A stretch of 30,779 bases of DNA from JAHECQ01 sp047638695. Lineage in GTDB: Bacteria; Actinomycetota; Acidimicrobiia; Acidimicrobiales; SZUA-35. Location of the stretch: assembly GCA_047638695.1 (NCBI GenBank), contig JBLINY010000045.1, forward strand, positions 1 to 30,779, in the 5' to 3' direction. The position numbers and the translations under genes are program-made. Shown here in pieces: positions 22,007-29,662 of the stretch. The notes beneath the pieces are model-generated. The model was not told the origin of the DNA. It made no database searches and saw only the letters and a list, made by a program, of their open reading frames with translations. Within the stretch, counting starts at the first letter, position 1. Every line of letters begins with the position of its first letter.

Positions 22007-24163
22007 ATGATGGACGATCAGGCGAACACATTCGACGAAGCCGACGAGCCAGGTACGGCCGAACAGGCCAGCGACACCGCCGAACAGGCCAGCGTCGAAC
22101 AGCCCAGCGATGCCGAACAGGCCAGCGACACCGCCGAACAGGCCAGCGTCGAACAGCCCAGCGATGCCGAACAGGCCAGCGACACCGCCGAACAGGCCAG
22201 CGACACCGCCGAACAGGCCAGCGTCGAACAGCCCAGCGATGCCGAACAGGCCAGCGTCGAACAGCCCAGCGATGCCGAACAGGCCAGCGACACCGCCGAA
22301 CAGCCCAGCGAAGCCGAACCGGCCTCTAGCGACGCGCCTGCCGTTGTCGAACAGCCGGACGAGTCTTCCGCTGCAGAGCAGACCGACGACGCAGTGAAGG
22401 ACAACACAGCGAACGACACCGCCAACGACGACACCGCTAAGGACGAACCCGGTACGACCTTTGCCGATCTCGAGCTGCGGTCCGAACTGCGAGATGCGCT
22501 CACTGGTCTTGGCTACGAGGAACCGACGCCGATCCAGCGCGAGACTATTCCGTTGCTACTCGCCGGCCACGATTTGTTGGGCCAGGCAGCCACCGGAACC
22601 GGTAAGACGGCTGCGTTCGCGTTGCCGATTCTGAACGAGCTCGAAACCGGCAACGCTGCGCTGCCTAGCGCCCTCATTCTGGTCCCTACCAGGGAGCTTG
22701 CGGTGCAGGTCAGCGAGGCCTTCTCCCGGTATGGCGCCAAGCAGAACGTCAAGGTGGTTCCGATCTACGGCGGCCAACCCATTGGCCGCCAGCTCCACGC
22801 CCTCAACCGCGGCGTACATGTCGTGGTGGCTACGCCGGGCCGAGCTCTCGATCACATCAAACGTGGCTCACTGACCCTTGACGCCATCAACACTGTTGTT
22901 CTTGACGAGGCCGACGAGATGCTCGACATGGGCTTCAGCGACGATCTTGAGGCAATTCTGCAAGAGACGCCGCCCACGCGTCAGACCGTCCTCTTCTCGG
23001 CCACGATGCCACCCCGCATCAACTCCATCGCCAAGCGGTACCAGCGGGACCCCAAGCGAGTGCAGATTGGCCGAGGCAACACCACACCAGGCACAGCACT
23101 CATTAGCCAGCGGGTTTACTACGTCCAGCGGAATCACAAGACGATGGCGCTGGGCCGAATCCTCGATATCGAGGCGCCTCGTGCTGCTCTTGTGTTCTGT
23201 CGTACCCGCACTGAGGTCGACGAACTCACCGAGACAATGAACGCCCGCAGCTATCGGGCGGAGGCGCTGCACGGTGGTATGAATCAGCAGCAGCGTGATC
23301 GGGTGATGGCCCGTCTACGCGACGGCTCAGCCGAGCTGCTCCTGGCCACTGACGTGGCTGCTCGAGGCCTCGATGTCGACACCCTCACCCACGTCATCAA
23401 CTTCGAGGTGCCATCGGCACCGGAGAGTTACGTGCACCGCATCGGTCGGGTTGGGCGAGCGGGCCGCGAGGGAACGGCAATCACGCTTGCTGAGCCCCGG
23501 CAGCGTCGCCTGCTCCAGAACATCGAACGGCTCACGAAGCAAACGATCGAGGTACAGACGGTTCCGACCGTTGCCGATCTTCGCGACCGTCAGATCGAGA
23601 TGACGGTGACTGCCGTCCGTGAGGCCCTCACATCGGACGACCTCGAGGACTTCAACGCTGTTCTGCACGCGCTCACCGGCGAAGACAGCGATCGAAACAT
23701 CGCGCTCGCTGCTATCAAGTTGGCTCACGTCGGGCGTGGTGCGGTGATCGACGAGATCGAAATTCCCGATGCCTCGACCTCGAAGGGGTACGACCGCAAA
23801 CGCAGCAACGATGACCGAGGCGGCCGGGGCAAGCCGAACAGATCAGGTAGTAGCAGCGGACAAGGTGGCGATGGGCATCGCGGACAGGGGAACGGGCCGC
23901 AAGGCAACAGGCCACAGGGAGATGCCGACACGGGCTTCATCTATGTTGGGCTGGGACGCAAGGCTGGCATTCGTCCTGGCGACTTGGTTGGCGCCATTGC
24001 CAACGAGGCGGGTTTGAGCGGCAAACAAATTGGACCGATTCGGATCTCGGATCACTTCTCGGTCGTCGGTGTCCCCGTTGGATCGGTCGACAAGGTGATC
24101 GCCGATATCGGCTCGACTTCGCTGCGCGGAAAGAGGATGAAGGTCCGTCGTTATGTCGACTGA
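22007..24163 (+). CDS. DEAD-box ATP-dependent RNA helicase (DeaD/CsdA type)
   Basis: This 718-residue helicase unwinds RNA in ribosome assembly, cold adaptation or mRNA decay. The N-terminal ~148 residues are a disordered, acidic, repetitive extension. The core follows: the Q motif with FADLEL at 152-157 and PTPIQ at 173-177, Walker A ATGTGKT (195-201), VPTREL, TPGR, DEAD (300-303), SAT (331-333), ARGLD and HRIGRVGR. A Gly/Arg/Gln-rich linker (~594-641) leads to a DbpA-type RNA-binding domain (~642-718, GFIYVGLGRKAG) that binds structured RNA. Start codons ATG at 22007 or 22010 follow GAAGG. The acidic repeat and basic linker could drive condensates with RNA; that is inference. Confidence 0.95.
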   Translation: MMDDQANTFDEADEPGTAEQASDTAEQASVEQPSDAEQASDTAEQASVEQPSDAEQASDTAEQASDTAEQASVEQPSDAEQASVEQPSDAEQASDTAEQPSEAEPASSDAPAVVEQPDESSAAEQTDDAVKDNTANDTANDDTAKDEPGTTFADLELRSELRDALTGLGYEEPTPIQRETIPLLLAGHDLLGQAATGTGKTAAFALPILNELETGNAALPSALILVPTRELAVQVSEAFSRYGAKQNVKVVPIYGGQPIGRQLHALNRGVHVVVATPGRALDHIKRGSLTLDAINTVVLDEADEMLDMGFSDDLEAILQETPPTRQTVLFSATMPPRINSIAKRYQRDPKRVQIGRGNTTPGTALISQRVYYVQRNHKTMALGRILDIEAPRAALVFCRTRTEVDELTETMNARSYRAEALHGGMNQQQRDRVMARLRDGSAELLLATDVAARGLDVDTLTHVINFEVPSAPESYVHRIGRVGRAGREGTAITLAEPRQRRLLQNIERLTKQTIEVQTVPTVADLRDRQIEMTVTAVREALTSDDLEDFNAVLHALTGEDSDRNIALAAIKLAHVGRGAVIDEIEIPDASTSKGYDRKRSNDDRGGRGKPNRSGSSSGQGGDGHRGQGNGPQGNRPQGDADTGFIYVGLGRKAGIRPGDLVGAIANEAGLSGKQIGPIRISDHFSVVGVPVGSVDKVIADIGSTSLRGKRMKVRRYVD
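22058..22320 (+). repeat. Intragenic 21/33-bp tandem repeats in the helicase N-terminus
   Basis: Two modules alternate in frame: X = AEQASDT (21 bp) and Y = AEQASVEQPSD (33 bp), in the order X Y X Y X X Y Y X, then a diverged copy. The copies are almost identical at the DNA level, so they spread recently by slippage or unequal exchange. Codon identity keeps the reading frame because both lengths are multiples of three. The length probably varies between strains. Confidence 0.95.
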
Positions 24164-24186
24164 GCTTCTTTGCTGCCCTGAAGCTC
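24162..24186. terminator. Hairpin after the helicase gene
   Basis: GAGCTTC (24162-24168) and GAAGCTC (24180-24186) form a 7-bp perfect stem with an 11-base loop directly after the helicase stop. It lies 20 bases before the GNAT start and may end the helicase transcript. No T-tract. Confidence 0.4.
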
Positions 24187-24206
24187 TCCTGTTGAAGTAG
24201 AGAGAC

Positions 24207-24806
24207 ATGACAACACGCCTGGTACGGCGCACGGACCTTCGAGCAGTCACCGCCCTTCTCACCCGATCGTTCGCCGAAGATCCCCTCTTTGGTTGGTTCT
24301 TTCCTGATCCCGCCACCCGTTCCGTTCTGACCGGCGCGTGGATGAGGAACTCCGTCGAGCTATCGATGCACACTGGTCATGCGTTCGTGAGTGTCGACGA
24401 AGCTGGCACACCCGTCGCCGCTGCCCTGTGGTGCCCGCCGGACGTCGAGCTCTTCGACACCGATGGATTCCGACCGCGATGGAGTCTGCTCGTCGGAGCG
24501 AACCCGACTCGTGTCGAGGAACTTCGTGAAGGGCTCGGCTTGTTGGCAGCCGCACACCCGCATGAACCGGGACATTTCTACTTGAACACAATCGGGGTCG
24601 ATCCTGACCGGCGGAGTCAGGGGCTCGGTCGCCCGCTCATGCAACGCGTTCTCACCGTGGCCGATCGTGAGCACGTGCCCTGTTATCTCGAAAGTTCGAG
24701 CGAACTGAATGTTTCCTTCTACGTGCGGCATGGCTACAAGGTCATCGATCAGATCGAGCTACCAAACGGCCCCATCATCAGAGCCCTGTGGCGAGAGCCC
24801 CAGTAG
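24207..24806 (+). CDS. GNAT family N-acetyltransferase
   Basis: This 199-residue acetyltransferase transfers the acetyl group of acetyl-CoA to an amine. Motif A, which binds the pyrophosphate of CoA, is DPDRRSQGLGRPLMQRVL, and the C-terminal ESSSELNVSFYVRHGYKVIDQIELP is the usual motif B region. The start RRTDLRAVTALLTRSFAEDP is typical. The gene is 43 nt after the helicase, separated by a hairpin, and is convergent with the acyl-CoA dehydrogenase. The acceptor is unknown; antibiotic-, amino-acid- or protein-modifying relatives look alike. Confidence 0.9.
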   Translation: MTTRLVRRTDLRAVTALLTRSFAEDPLFGWFFPDPATRSVLTGAWMRNSVELSMHTGHAFVSVDEAGTPVAAALWCPPDVELFDTDGFRPRWSLLVGANPTRVEELREGLGLLAAAHPHEPGHFYLNTIGVDPDRRSQGLGRPLMQRVLTVADREHVPCYLESSSELNVSFYVRHGYKVIDQIELPNGPIIRALWREPQ

Positions 24807-24810
24807 CGAT

Positions 24811-24841
24811 CCCTACTCGATCGAAGTGACCGAGTAGGGAC
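24811..24841. terminator. Bidirectional hairpin terminator
   Basis: TCCCTACTCG (24811-24820) and CGAGTAGGGA (24832-24841) form a perfect 10-bp stem with an 11-base loop, between the convergent GNAT and acyl-CoA dehydrogenase genes. No T-tract follows. Confidence 0.75.
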
Positions 24842-24852
24842 CTGCAAAGTGC

Positions 24853-26082
24853 TCAGCTCAGACGGAAGTCGGGGTGATGACGCCGGATCTCCCGGCGAGC
24901 GATCGTCATCTTGTGCACCTCGTCGGGGCCGTCAGCGATTCGCAAGGTGCGCATGTGGGCGTACATGTGAGCCAGCGGGGTGAACTGGGTTACGCCGGCG
25001 GCGCCGTGTACCTGAATGGCCCGGTCGATGATCTTGAGGGCCATGTTCGGGATGGCGACCTTGATGCCAGAGATTTCCTGGGCCGCCGCCTTGTTGCCCA
25101 CGGTGTCCATGAGGTCGGCGACATGCAGTACGTACTGCCGGGCCTGATCGATCTCGATGCGAGATTCGGCGATCCAGTCCTGAATGAGGCTGTGTTGGGC
25201 TACCTGCTTGCCAAAGGTCTCGCGAGCAACGGCTCGGTTGACCATGTGCTCCAGGGCTCGCTCGGCTACGCCGATGCTGCGCATGCAGTGATGAATGCGC
25301 CCCGGTCCGAGACGGGCCTGGCTGATAGAAAAGCCCTCACCCTCGCCGCCGAGTATGTGGTCTTCGGGGACACGGACGTTCTCGTAGATCACTTCGGGGT
25401 GGCCGCCACGATCGTGGTAGCCGAACACGAGTGGGTCTCGACCAATGGTGATACCGGGAGCATTGCGGGGCACCACAATCATCGATTGCTGACGGTGACG
25501 AGAAGCGTCGGGGTTGTTCTTACCCATCACGATGAGCACTTCACAGGTCGGGCGCAATGCATTGGACGAGAACCACTTCTTGCCGTTCAGAACGTACTCG
25601 TCGCCGTCTTTGTCGATCCGGAGTTCGATGTTGGAGGCGTCTGAGCTCGCAACGTCGGGCTCGGTCATCGAGAACGCCGACCGGATGGCCCCCTCGAGCA
25701 GGGGAGCAAGGTATTGCTCCTTGACTCGCTCGGAACCGAAGAGGTTCAGGATCTCCATGTTGCCGGTGTCTGGCGCCGAGCAGTTGAGGGCCTCCGACGC
25801 GAACGGGACCTTGCCGAGCTCTTCAGAAATGGGCGAGTAGTCGAGGTTCGAGAGCTTGGTACCAGGGGCGGCACGATCGAGGTGGGGAATGAACAGGTTC
25901 CACATGCCTCGCTCGCGAGCCGCGGCCTTGAGCTTGTCCATCATCGGCGGAGTGTCGTGCACGTTGTCGAGCGACGCGTACTCGTCGTAATACTCCGCCT
26001 CGTTGGGATAGATGTGATCATTCATGAAGGACTGGACGTCCTCCAAAAGCTGCTTTCCCTGAGCCGTGAAGCCGTGCGACAT
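24853..26082 (-). CDS. Acyl-CoA dehydrogenase (ACAD10/11-like)
   Basis: This 409-residue flavoprotein oxidises an acyl-CoA to the trans-2-enoyl-CoA and passes electrons to ETF. Characteristic segments are FSMTEPDVASSDASNIEL, NGKKWFSS, HDRGGHPEVIYENVRVP and the C-terminal IQVHGAAGVTQFTPLAHMYAHMRTLRIADGPDEVH. This last block is the one seen in ACAD10/11-like enzymes. AGAGGAGA lies nine bases before the ATG at 26082. The gene probably takes part in beta-oxidation or in degradation of a branched or hydroxylated acyl chain; substrate not deducible. Confidence 0.93.
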   Translation of the reverse strand: MSHGFTAQGKQLLEDVQSFMNDHIYPNEAEYYDEYASLDNVHDTPPMMDKLKAAARERGMWNLFIPHLDRAAPGTKLSNLDYSPISEELGKVPFASEALNCSAPDTGNMEILNLFGSERVKEQYLAPLLEGAIRSAFSMTEPDVASSDASNIELRIDKDGDEYVLNGKKWFSSNALRPTCEVLIVMGKNNPDASRHRQQSMIVVPRNAPGITIGRDPLVFGYHDRGGHPEVIYENVRVPEDHILGGEGEGFSISQARLGPGRIHHCMRSIGVAERALEHMVNRAVARETFGKQVAQHSLIQDWIAESRIEIDQARQYVLHVADLMDTVGNKAAAQEISGIKVAIPNMALKIIDRAIQVHGAAGVTQFTPLAHMYAHMRTLRIADGPDEVHKMTIARREIRRHHPDFRLS

Positions 26083-26139
26083 CGGTGCTGTCTCCTCTGG
26101 TTGGATACATCTTTCCTAGCACCGCGCGGCCCCTACGTT

Positions 26140-26439
26140 CTAGCGAAAGGGCCGCTCTTCGTAACGAGGGCCGGTGAGGACGAAGGCGGCACCGGCTGCG
26201 AACCCGACGCCCAAGCCCAACGCTGCCCACTGTGAAGCCATCAGGAAGAGGAACGCTGAGGCGAGATGGGCTCCGATGATCCCGCCGAACGCCACCTTTC
26301 CCGTCTCGACCCATTTCGCACCATGGCGCGAAATCGCCAGTGAGATGATGCCGGCCGCGAAGGGCCAGATCACGGGCGCCGGAACAAGGAGTGCCAAGTA
26401 CAGCGCCATCCACAGCGTCAGCGCACCACGAAGGATCAT
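26140..26439 (-). CDS. Small membrane protein, 3-4 predicted TM helices
   Basis: From ATG at 26439 this is a 99-residue protein; from an upstream ATG at 26502 it would have 120 residues. Hydrophobic segments are LTLWMALYLALLVPAPVIWPFAAGIISLAI, VAFGGIIGAHLASAFLFLMA and WAALGLGVGFAAGAAFVLTG, with a short charged tail. GAGGA lies ten bases before the 26439 start. The family was not recognised and no catalytic motif is present. It lies upstream of the acyl-CoA dehydrogenase on the same strand, 57 nt apart, so co-transcription is possible. Confidence 0.65.
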   Translation of the reverse strand: MILRGALTLWMALYLALLVPAPVIWPFAAGIISLAISRHGAKWVETGKVAFGGIIGAHLASAFLFLMASQWAALGLGVGFAAGAAFVLTGPRYEERPFR

Positions 26440-26642
26440 GGGACGAAGTCCTCGTTCGCATCGGAGCTGTGCGCTGATCGATTGCGGGGCGAGGGAGGTC
26501 ATGCCTGCATCGTTGTCGCGAGAAGCTGGAAGATCATCGGGGATGTCCCCCGAGCGATTCGGGGTTCGTCCTCCGCCGTCTTGCCAGTTGGATCGAATTC
26601 GTCGTATGCCATAGCTAGGAAACACCACACCGGGAGCCCGAC

Positions 26643-27572
26643 ATGGCCAACGACACAAGTTCATCTATCGAGTTCGGGGTCTCGCTTCGCCTTCTCCGCG
26701 AAGCCAAAGCCGAAGCCCGCAACGCCGAGGCGCTGGGGTTTGACTATCTGCTCACGGGCGAGCACGTCATGTTCCACGGCCCGACGGCCAACAACATGGT
26801 TTCGCTGGCCGCCGCGGCTGGTGCCACCGAGACCATCAAGCTGATGAGCGGCATCGTCCTGGTCCCGCTCTACCCGCCTGCGCTCTTGGCCAAGATGGTC
26901 GGAGTACTCGACGTTGTTTCTGACGGCCGCTTCTCCTTGGGCATCGGTGTTGGCGGCGAGTTTCCGAAGGAGTTCGAGGCCGTTGGTGTTCCGGTCAAGG
27001 AGCGAGGCGCTCGCACCAACGAGGCGCTCGAGGTCATCGATCTCCTCCTGCGGGAAAAAGACGTTCATTTCAACGGCAAGTTCACCACCCTCGATGGCGT
27101 TTCGATCTCGCCCAGGGGGGTACAGAAACCGCGAGTTCCTATCTGGGTCGCCGGCCGTAAAGACGTTGCCATGAAGCGGGTGGCCAAATATGGCGAGGGC
27201 TGGTTGCCCTACATGTACACACCCGAGATGCTCAGCGAAAGTATGGACAAGATCGGCCAGTTCACCGCCGATGCAGGCCGTCCCGAAGGGACGGTGCAGG
27301 GCGGTCTGTTCATCTTCACCTGTGTGCACGAGGATCGAGCGACCGCCCTCGATCTGGCCAACCAGCAGCTGAGCAAGCAGTACAATCAGGACTTCTCGAA
27401 AATGGTCGAGAAGTACACCATTGCCGGCTCACCCGAAGACTGCATCGCCCGTATTCAGCAGTACATCGATGCCGGCGCTCGCACCATCATGTTCAGCCAG
27501 GGTTGCCCCCCGGATTACGTCGATGAGAACGTTCGCCTGATCGGCGAAAGCATCCTTCCGGCGTTCCGCTAG
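26643..27572 (+). CDS. LLM class flavin-dependent (F420-type) oxidoreductase
   Basis: This 309-residue luciferase-like TIM-barrel enzyme probably uses coenzyme F420, or FMN, to oxidise or reduce an organic substrate. Typical features are AEALGFDYLLTGEHVMFHGP near the N-terminus, GIVLVPLYPPALLAKMVGVLDVVSDGRFSLGIGVGGEFPKEF at 78-119, and RVPIWVAGRKDVAMKRVAKYGEGWLPY at 157-183. GGGAG lies eight bases before the ATG. Convergent with a second LLM gene, it is separated from it by only 8 bp. F420 use is inferred from the family and likely host. Confidence 0.92.
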   Translation: MANDTSSSIEFGVSLRLLREAKAEARNAEALGFDYLLTGEHVMFHGPTANNMVSLAAAAGATETIKLMSGIVLVPLYPPALLAKMVGVLDVVSDGRFSLGIGVGGEFPKEFEAVGVPVKERGARTNEALEVIDLLLREKDVHFNGKFTTLDGVSISPRGVQKPRVPIWVAGRKDVAMKRVAKYGEGWLPYMYTPEMLSESMDKIGQFTADAGRPEGTVQGGLFIFTCVHEDRATALDLANQQLSKQYNQDFSKMVEKYTIAGSPEDCIARIQQYIDAGARTIMFSQGCPPDYVDENVRLIGESILPAFR

Positions 27573-27580
27573 CGCACCCT

Positions 27581-28474
27581 CTAGGTAAGCCCAAGCGCCT
27601 CGGCGTAGGTCGTCAACAGCGCGAGATGCTCGGCAACCGTCTTCGGTTGTCCGAGCTCGCCGCCCATGGTGTTGTTGCGACTCTCGTCCGTGCGCAGCGA
27701 GAGATGAGTGACGCCGAGGTCGGCCCACTCGGCCGCCTCGGCAGCCCAAGTATCGGGATCGGTCCGACCGGGGCTGGTCCAGGCTTCGATACCGAAACCG
27801 TCGGGGAGCGATCCGCCGGCTGCATCCTCGAGCTTCGTCCGGGCCTCGAGATAGTCGTCGCGATCGTTGGCTAGGTGATCTTGAAAGTTCGATAGCCAGC
27901 CTTGGCTCTTGGTGACTGCTCGCTTCAGCGCGGCATCAGACCGGCCCCCGATCCAGATGGGGATGTCACGACCTGGAAGTGGGTCCATGCCACCGCCAAC
28001 GATCACCTCGTTTCCGACTTCTACCGACACGACATTGTCGGCCCACAAGGTGCGCAGTGCGTCGATCTGCCCATCCATTCGCTTGCCTCGACGGGAGAAG
28101 TCCTGGTCGAGGGCTGCGTATTCGAACGGGTTCCAGCCGACACCAAGGCCCAGTCGCAGACGACCATCGCTCCATAGGTCGACCTCTGCTGCTTGTTTCG
28201 CGACAAGCGCGGTTTGGCGCTGGGGAAGAATGATGATGCCGGTTGCCAGCTCGATCCGTGAGGTAAGCGCAGCCAGATGGGCCAGGAGCACAAAGGGCTC
28301 GCGCCAGAGACGGCCCGCATAGTCGCCGGGCTGGCCGACGACGTGGTCGAAGACTTCGAAGTGGGCGAAGCCGAGTTCTTCGACAGCCTGGGTGTACTCG
28401 CGGACAGCGCCGTTGTCGCCGCCGATCTCATTACATGGAAAGATCACGCCAATACGGGGAAGCTCGTTACTCAT
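27581..28474 (-). CDS. LLM class F420-dependent oxidoreductase (Rv2161c-like)
   Basis: This 297-residue luciferase-like protein resembles the actinobacterial F420 subfamily: ELGFAHFEVFDHVVGQPGDY, ELATGIIILPQRQTALVAKQAAEVDLWSDGRLRLGLGVGWNPFEY and IPIWIGGRSDAALKRAVTKSQGWLSNF. It differs from the convergent LLM gene at 26643 in sequence and substrate-pocket loops, so the two are not a recent duplication. GAGGAG lies just before the ATG at 28474. It follows the quinone oxidoreductase by 23 nt, so the two are an operon and may act in sequence on one substrate. Confidence 0.92.
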   Translation of the reverse strand: MSNELPRIGVIFPCNEIGGDNGAVREYTQAVEELGFAHFEVFDHVVGQPGDYAGRLWREPFVLLAHLAALTSRIELATGIIILPQRQTALVAKQAAEVDLWSDGRLRLGLGVGWNPFEYAALDQDFSRRGKRMDGQIDALRTLWADNVVSVEVGNEVIVGGGMDPLPGRDIPIWIGGRSDAALKRAVTKSQGWLSNFQDHLANDRDDYLEARTKLEDAAGGSLPDGFGIEAWTSPGRTDPDTWAAEAAEWADLGVTHLSLRTDESRNNTMGGELGQPKTVAEHLALLTTYAEALGLT

Positions 28475-28497
28475 CTTTATCTCCTCGGTGCTGTTAG

Positions 28498-29436
28498 TCA
28501 GTCGAACGCGATCACACAGCGACCACGAGTTCCACCCGCCTCGAGACGGGCGTGGGCATCGCCTGCTCGTTCAGCGGGGAAGACCTCGGCGACGCGCAGT
28601 GTCACAGCGCCGTCTTCGACAAGTTGGCGAAGTCCGTCGAGTCTCTCCTGCTCAAGCTGGTAGCTGGTGACCCACGTGGTGCTGAACGTGATGCCGCGCT
28701 GCTCGTTGCCCTTGTAGCCGCGGACCGACGTGAACGCTCCGTTGTCGCCAATGGCTGAAATCACCTCGTCGTTTTGAACCGATCCATCGGCCAGGCCGTC
28801 GACGCCGCTCGGGAAGTGTGTGCGAACCTCGTCGGCAAAGCCGCTGCCACGGGGCACAACAATGTCCGCACCCAGCGATGTCACCAGCGCAACATCGGCG
28901 TCGGCCGCATCAGCGATCACGACCAGACCGTCGGCCTTGGCCAACTGGACGACATACCCGCCGTAGGCCCCGGCTGCTCCGGTCACGGCCAACGTCTGGC
29001 CGGCCGTGAGGCCGAGTAGGTCGAGCGACAGCCGAGCGGTCAGACCGTTCATCGGTAACGTCGACGCCTCGGCGTGGGTAGCCCCGGCGGGCGCCTTGGC
29101 GACCGAGTCTGCCGGCAGTACCAGACTCTCGACGTAGGCACCGTGCGAACCCTTCGGCACAACGATTGCCATGACATGGTCTCCAACCGCCAGGTGGCCG
29201 ACCCCCTCACCGACCTCGTCGATGACTCCGGCAGCGTCCATGCCAGGTACATACGGCGGAGAATCGCCCTTCTGCATTTCAGCCCGATCACCGTTACGCA
29301 CATAGGTGTCGGTTGGATTCACGGTCGCTGCGTAGACACGCAGACGTACCTCACCACGACTGGCATGTGCCTCGGGAAGATCCACGATCTCCAAGGATTC
29401 GGGGCCGCCATAGGCGTTCACTCCGACTGCTCTCAT
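28498..29436 (-). CDS. NADPH:quinone oxidoreductase / medium-chain dehydrogenase
   Basis: This 312-residue zinc-independent MDR enzyme of the quinone-oxidoreductase type reduces quinones or enones with NADPH. Motifs are MRAVGVNAYGGPESLEIVDLP at the start, VPGMDAAGVIDEVGEGV, and the NADPH-binding GAAGAYGGYVVQLAK around residue 151. Structural-zinc Cys residues are absent. The ATG at 29436 has AGAGG nearby. The upstream region holds an 18-bp repeat, and a -10 TAGAGT (29467-29462) at its edge could drive this gene. It leads an operon with the LLM oxidoreductase at 27581. Confidence 0.93.
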   Translation of the reverse strand: MRAVGVNAYGGPESLEIVDLPEAHASRGEVRLRVYAATVNPTDTYVRNGDRAEMQKGDSPPYVPGMDAAGVIDEVGEGVGHLAVGDHVMAIVVPKGSHGAYVESLVLPADSVAKAPAGATHAEASTLPMNGLTARLSLDLLGLTAGQTLAVTGAAGAYGGYVVQLAKADGLVVIADAADADVALVTSLGADIVVPRGSGFADEVRTHFPSGVDGLADGSVQNDEVISAIGDNGAFTSVRGYKGNEQRGITFSTTWVTSYQLEQERLDGLRQLVEDGAVTLRVAEVFPAERAGDAHARLEAGGTRGRCVIAFD

Positions 29437-29458
29437 CCTCTTACCTCTTCTGCTTGCA

Positions 29459-29626
29459 ATGACTCTACTACTAGCTATGACTCAGTTGCTGGCTATGACT
29501 CAGTTGCTGGCTATGGCTCTGCTGCTTGCAATGACTCTGTTGCTGGCTATGGCTCTGTTGCTGGCTATGACTCTGTTGCTGGCTATGACTCTCCTGTCCG
29601 CAACGGACTTGTTTCCACCGCAGTAG
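29459..29626 (+). CDS. Candidate hydrophobic repeat microprotein (55 aa)
   Basis: ATG at 29459 opens a 55-codon frame made of eight six-residue units of the form M[TA][LQ]LLA, then TDLFPPQ and a stop at 29626. The peptide is almost wholly Met, Leu, Ala, Thr: long enough to span a membrane once or twice. Third-position changes between units are mainly synonymous in this frame (CTA/CTG/TTG/CTT for Leu, GCT/GCA for Ala), which favours translation. The same DNA reads as YDSVAG or SHSQQQ repeats in other frames, where more of the changes alter the residue. No ribosome binding site is clear. It sits 35 bp before the MFS gene. Coding is uncertain; a DNA regulatory repeat is the main alternative. Confidence 0.4.
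   Translation: MTLLLAMTQLLAMTQLLAMALLLAMTLLLAMALLLAMTLLLAMTLLSATDLFPPQ
29461..29604. repeat. 18-bp tandem repeat, eight units
   Basis: The unit GACTCTGTTGCTGGCTAT and variants recur eight times in exact 18-bp steps from 29461 to 29604, in the gap between the divergent quinone oxidoreductase and MFS genes. The two end units have drifted most. A ninth, degraded copy may extend to 29443. The array may encode a peptide or serve as a regulatory DNA element. Confidence 0.95.
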
Positions 29627-29633
29627 CGGGACC

Positions 29634-29662
29634 CTAGGTCAGCTCGTGCCAGCATGACCTAG
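29634..29662. promoter_or_regulatory. Perfect inverted repeat, putative operator
   Basis: CTAGGTCA (29634-29641) and TGACCTAG (29655-29662) form a perfect 8-bp inverted repeat, with 21 bp between the half-site starts (two helix turns). It ends at the MFS start codon. A dimeric regulator could bind here, or the mRNA could form a hairpin over the translation start. No regulator gene is visible in the window. Confidence 0.5.

Noticed and set aside
21982..22329. Plus-strand ORF with RRTGQRH repeats
   Set aside because: It overlaps the helicase in another frame over the same repeats; it has no domain.
22018..22503. Minus-strand ORF rich in Cys, Ser, Leu
   Set aside because: It is the mirror of the helicase N-terminal repeat, where the low-complexity DNA keeps other frames open.
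29074..29637. Plus-strand ORF with YDSVAG repeats
   Set aside because: It runs antisense through the quinone oxidoreductase gene, and more differences between repeat units are amino-acid-changing in this frame than in the M[TA][LQ]LLA frame.
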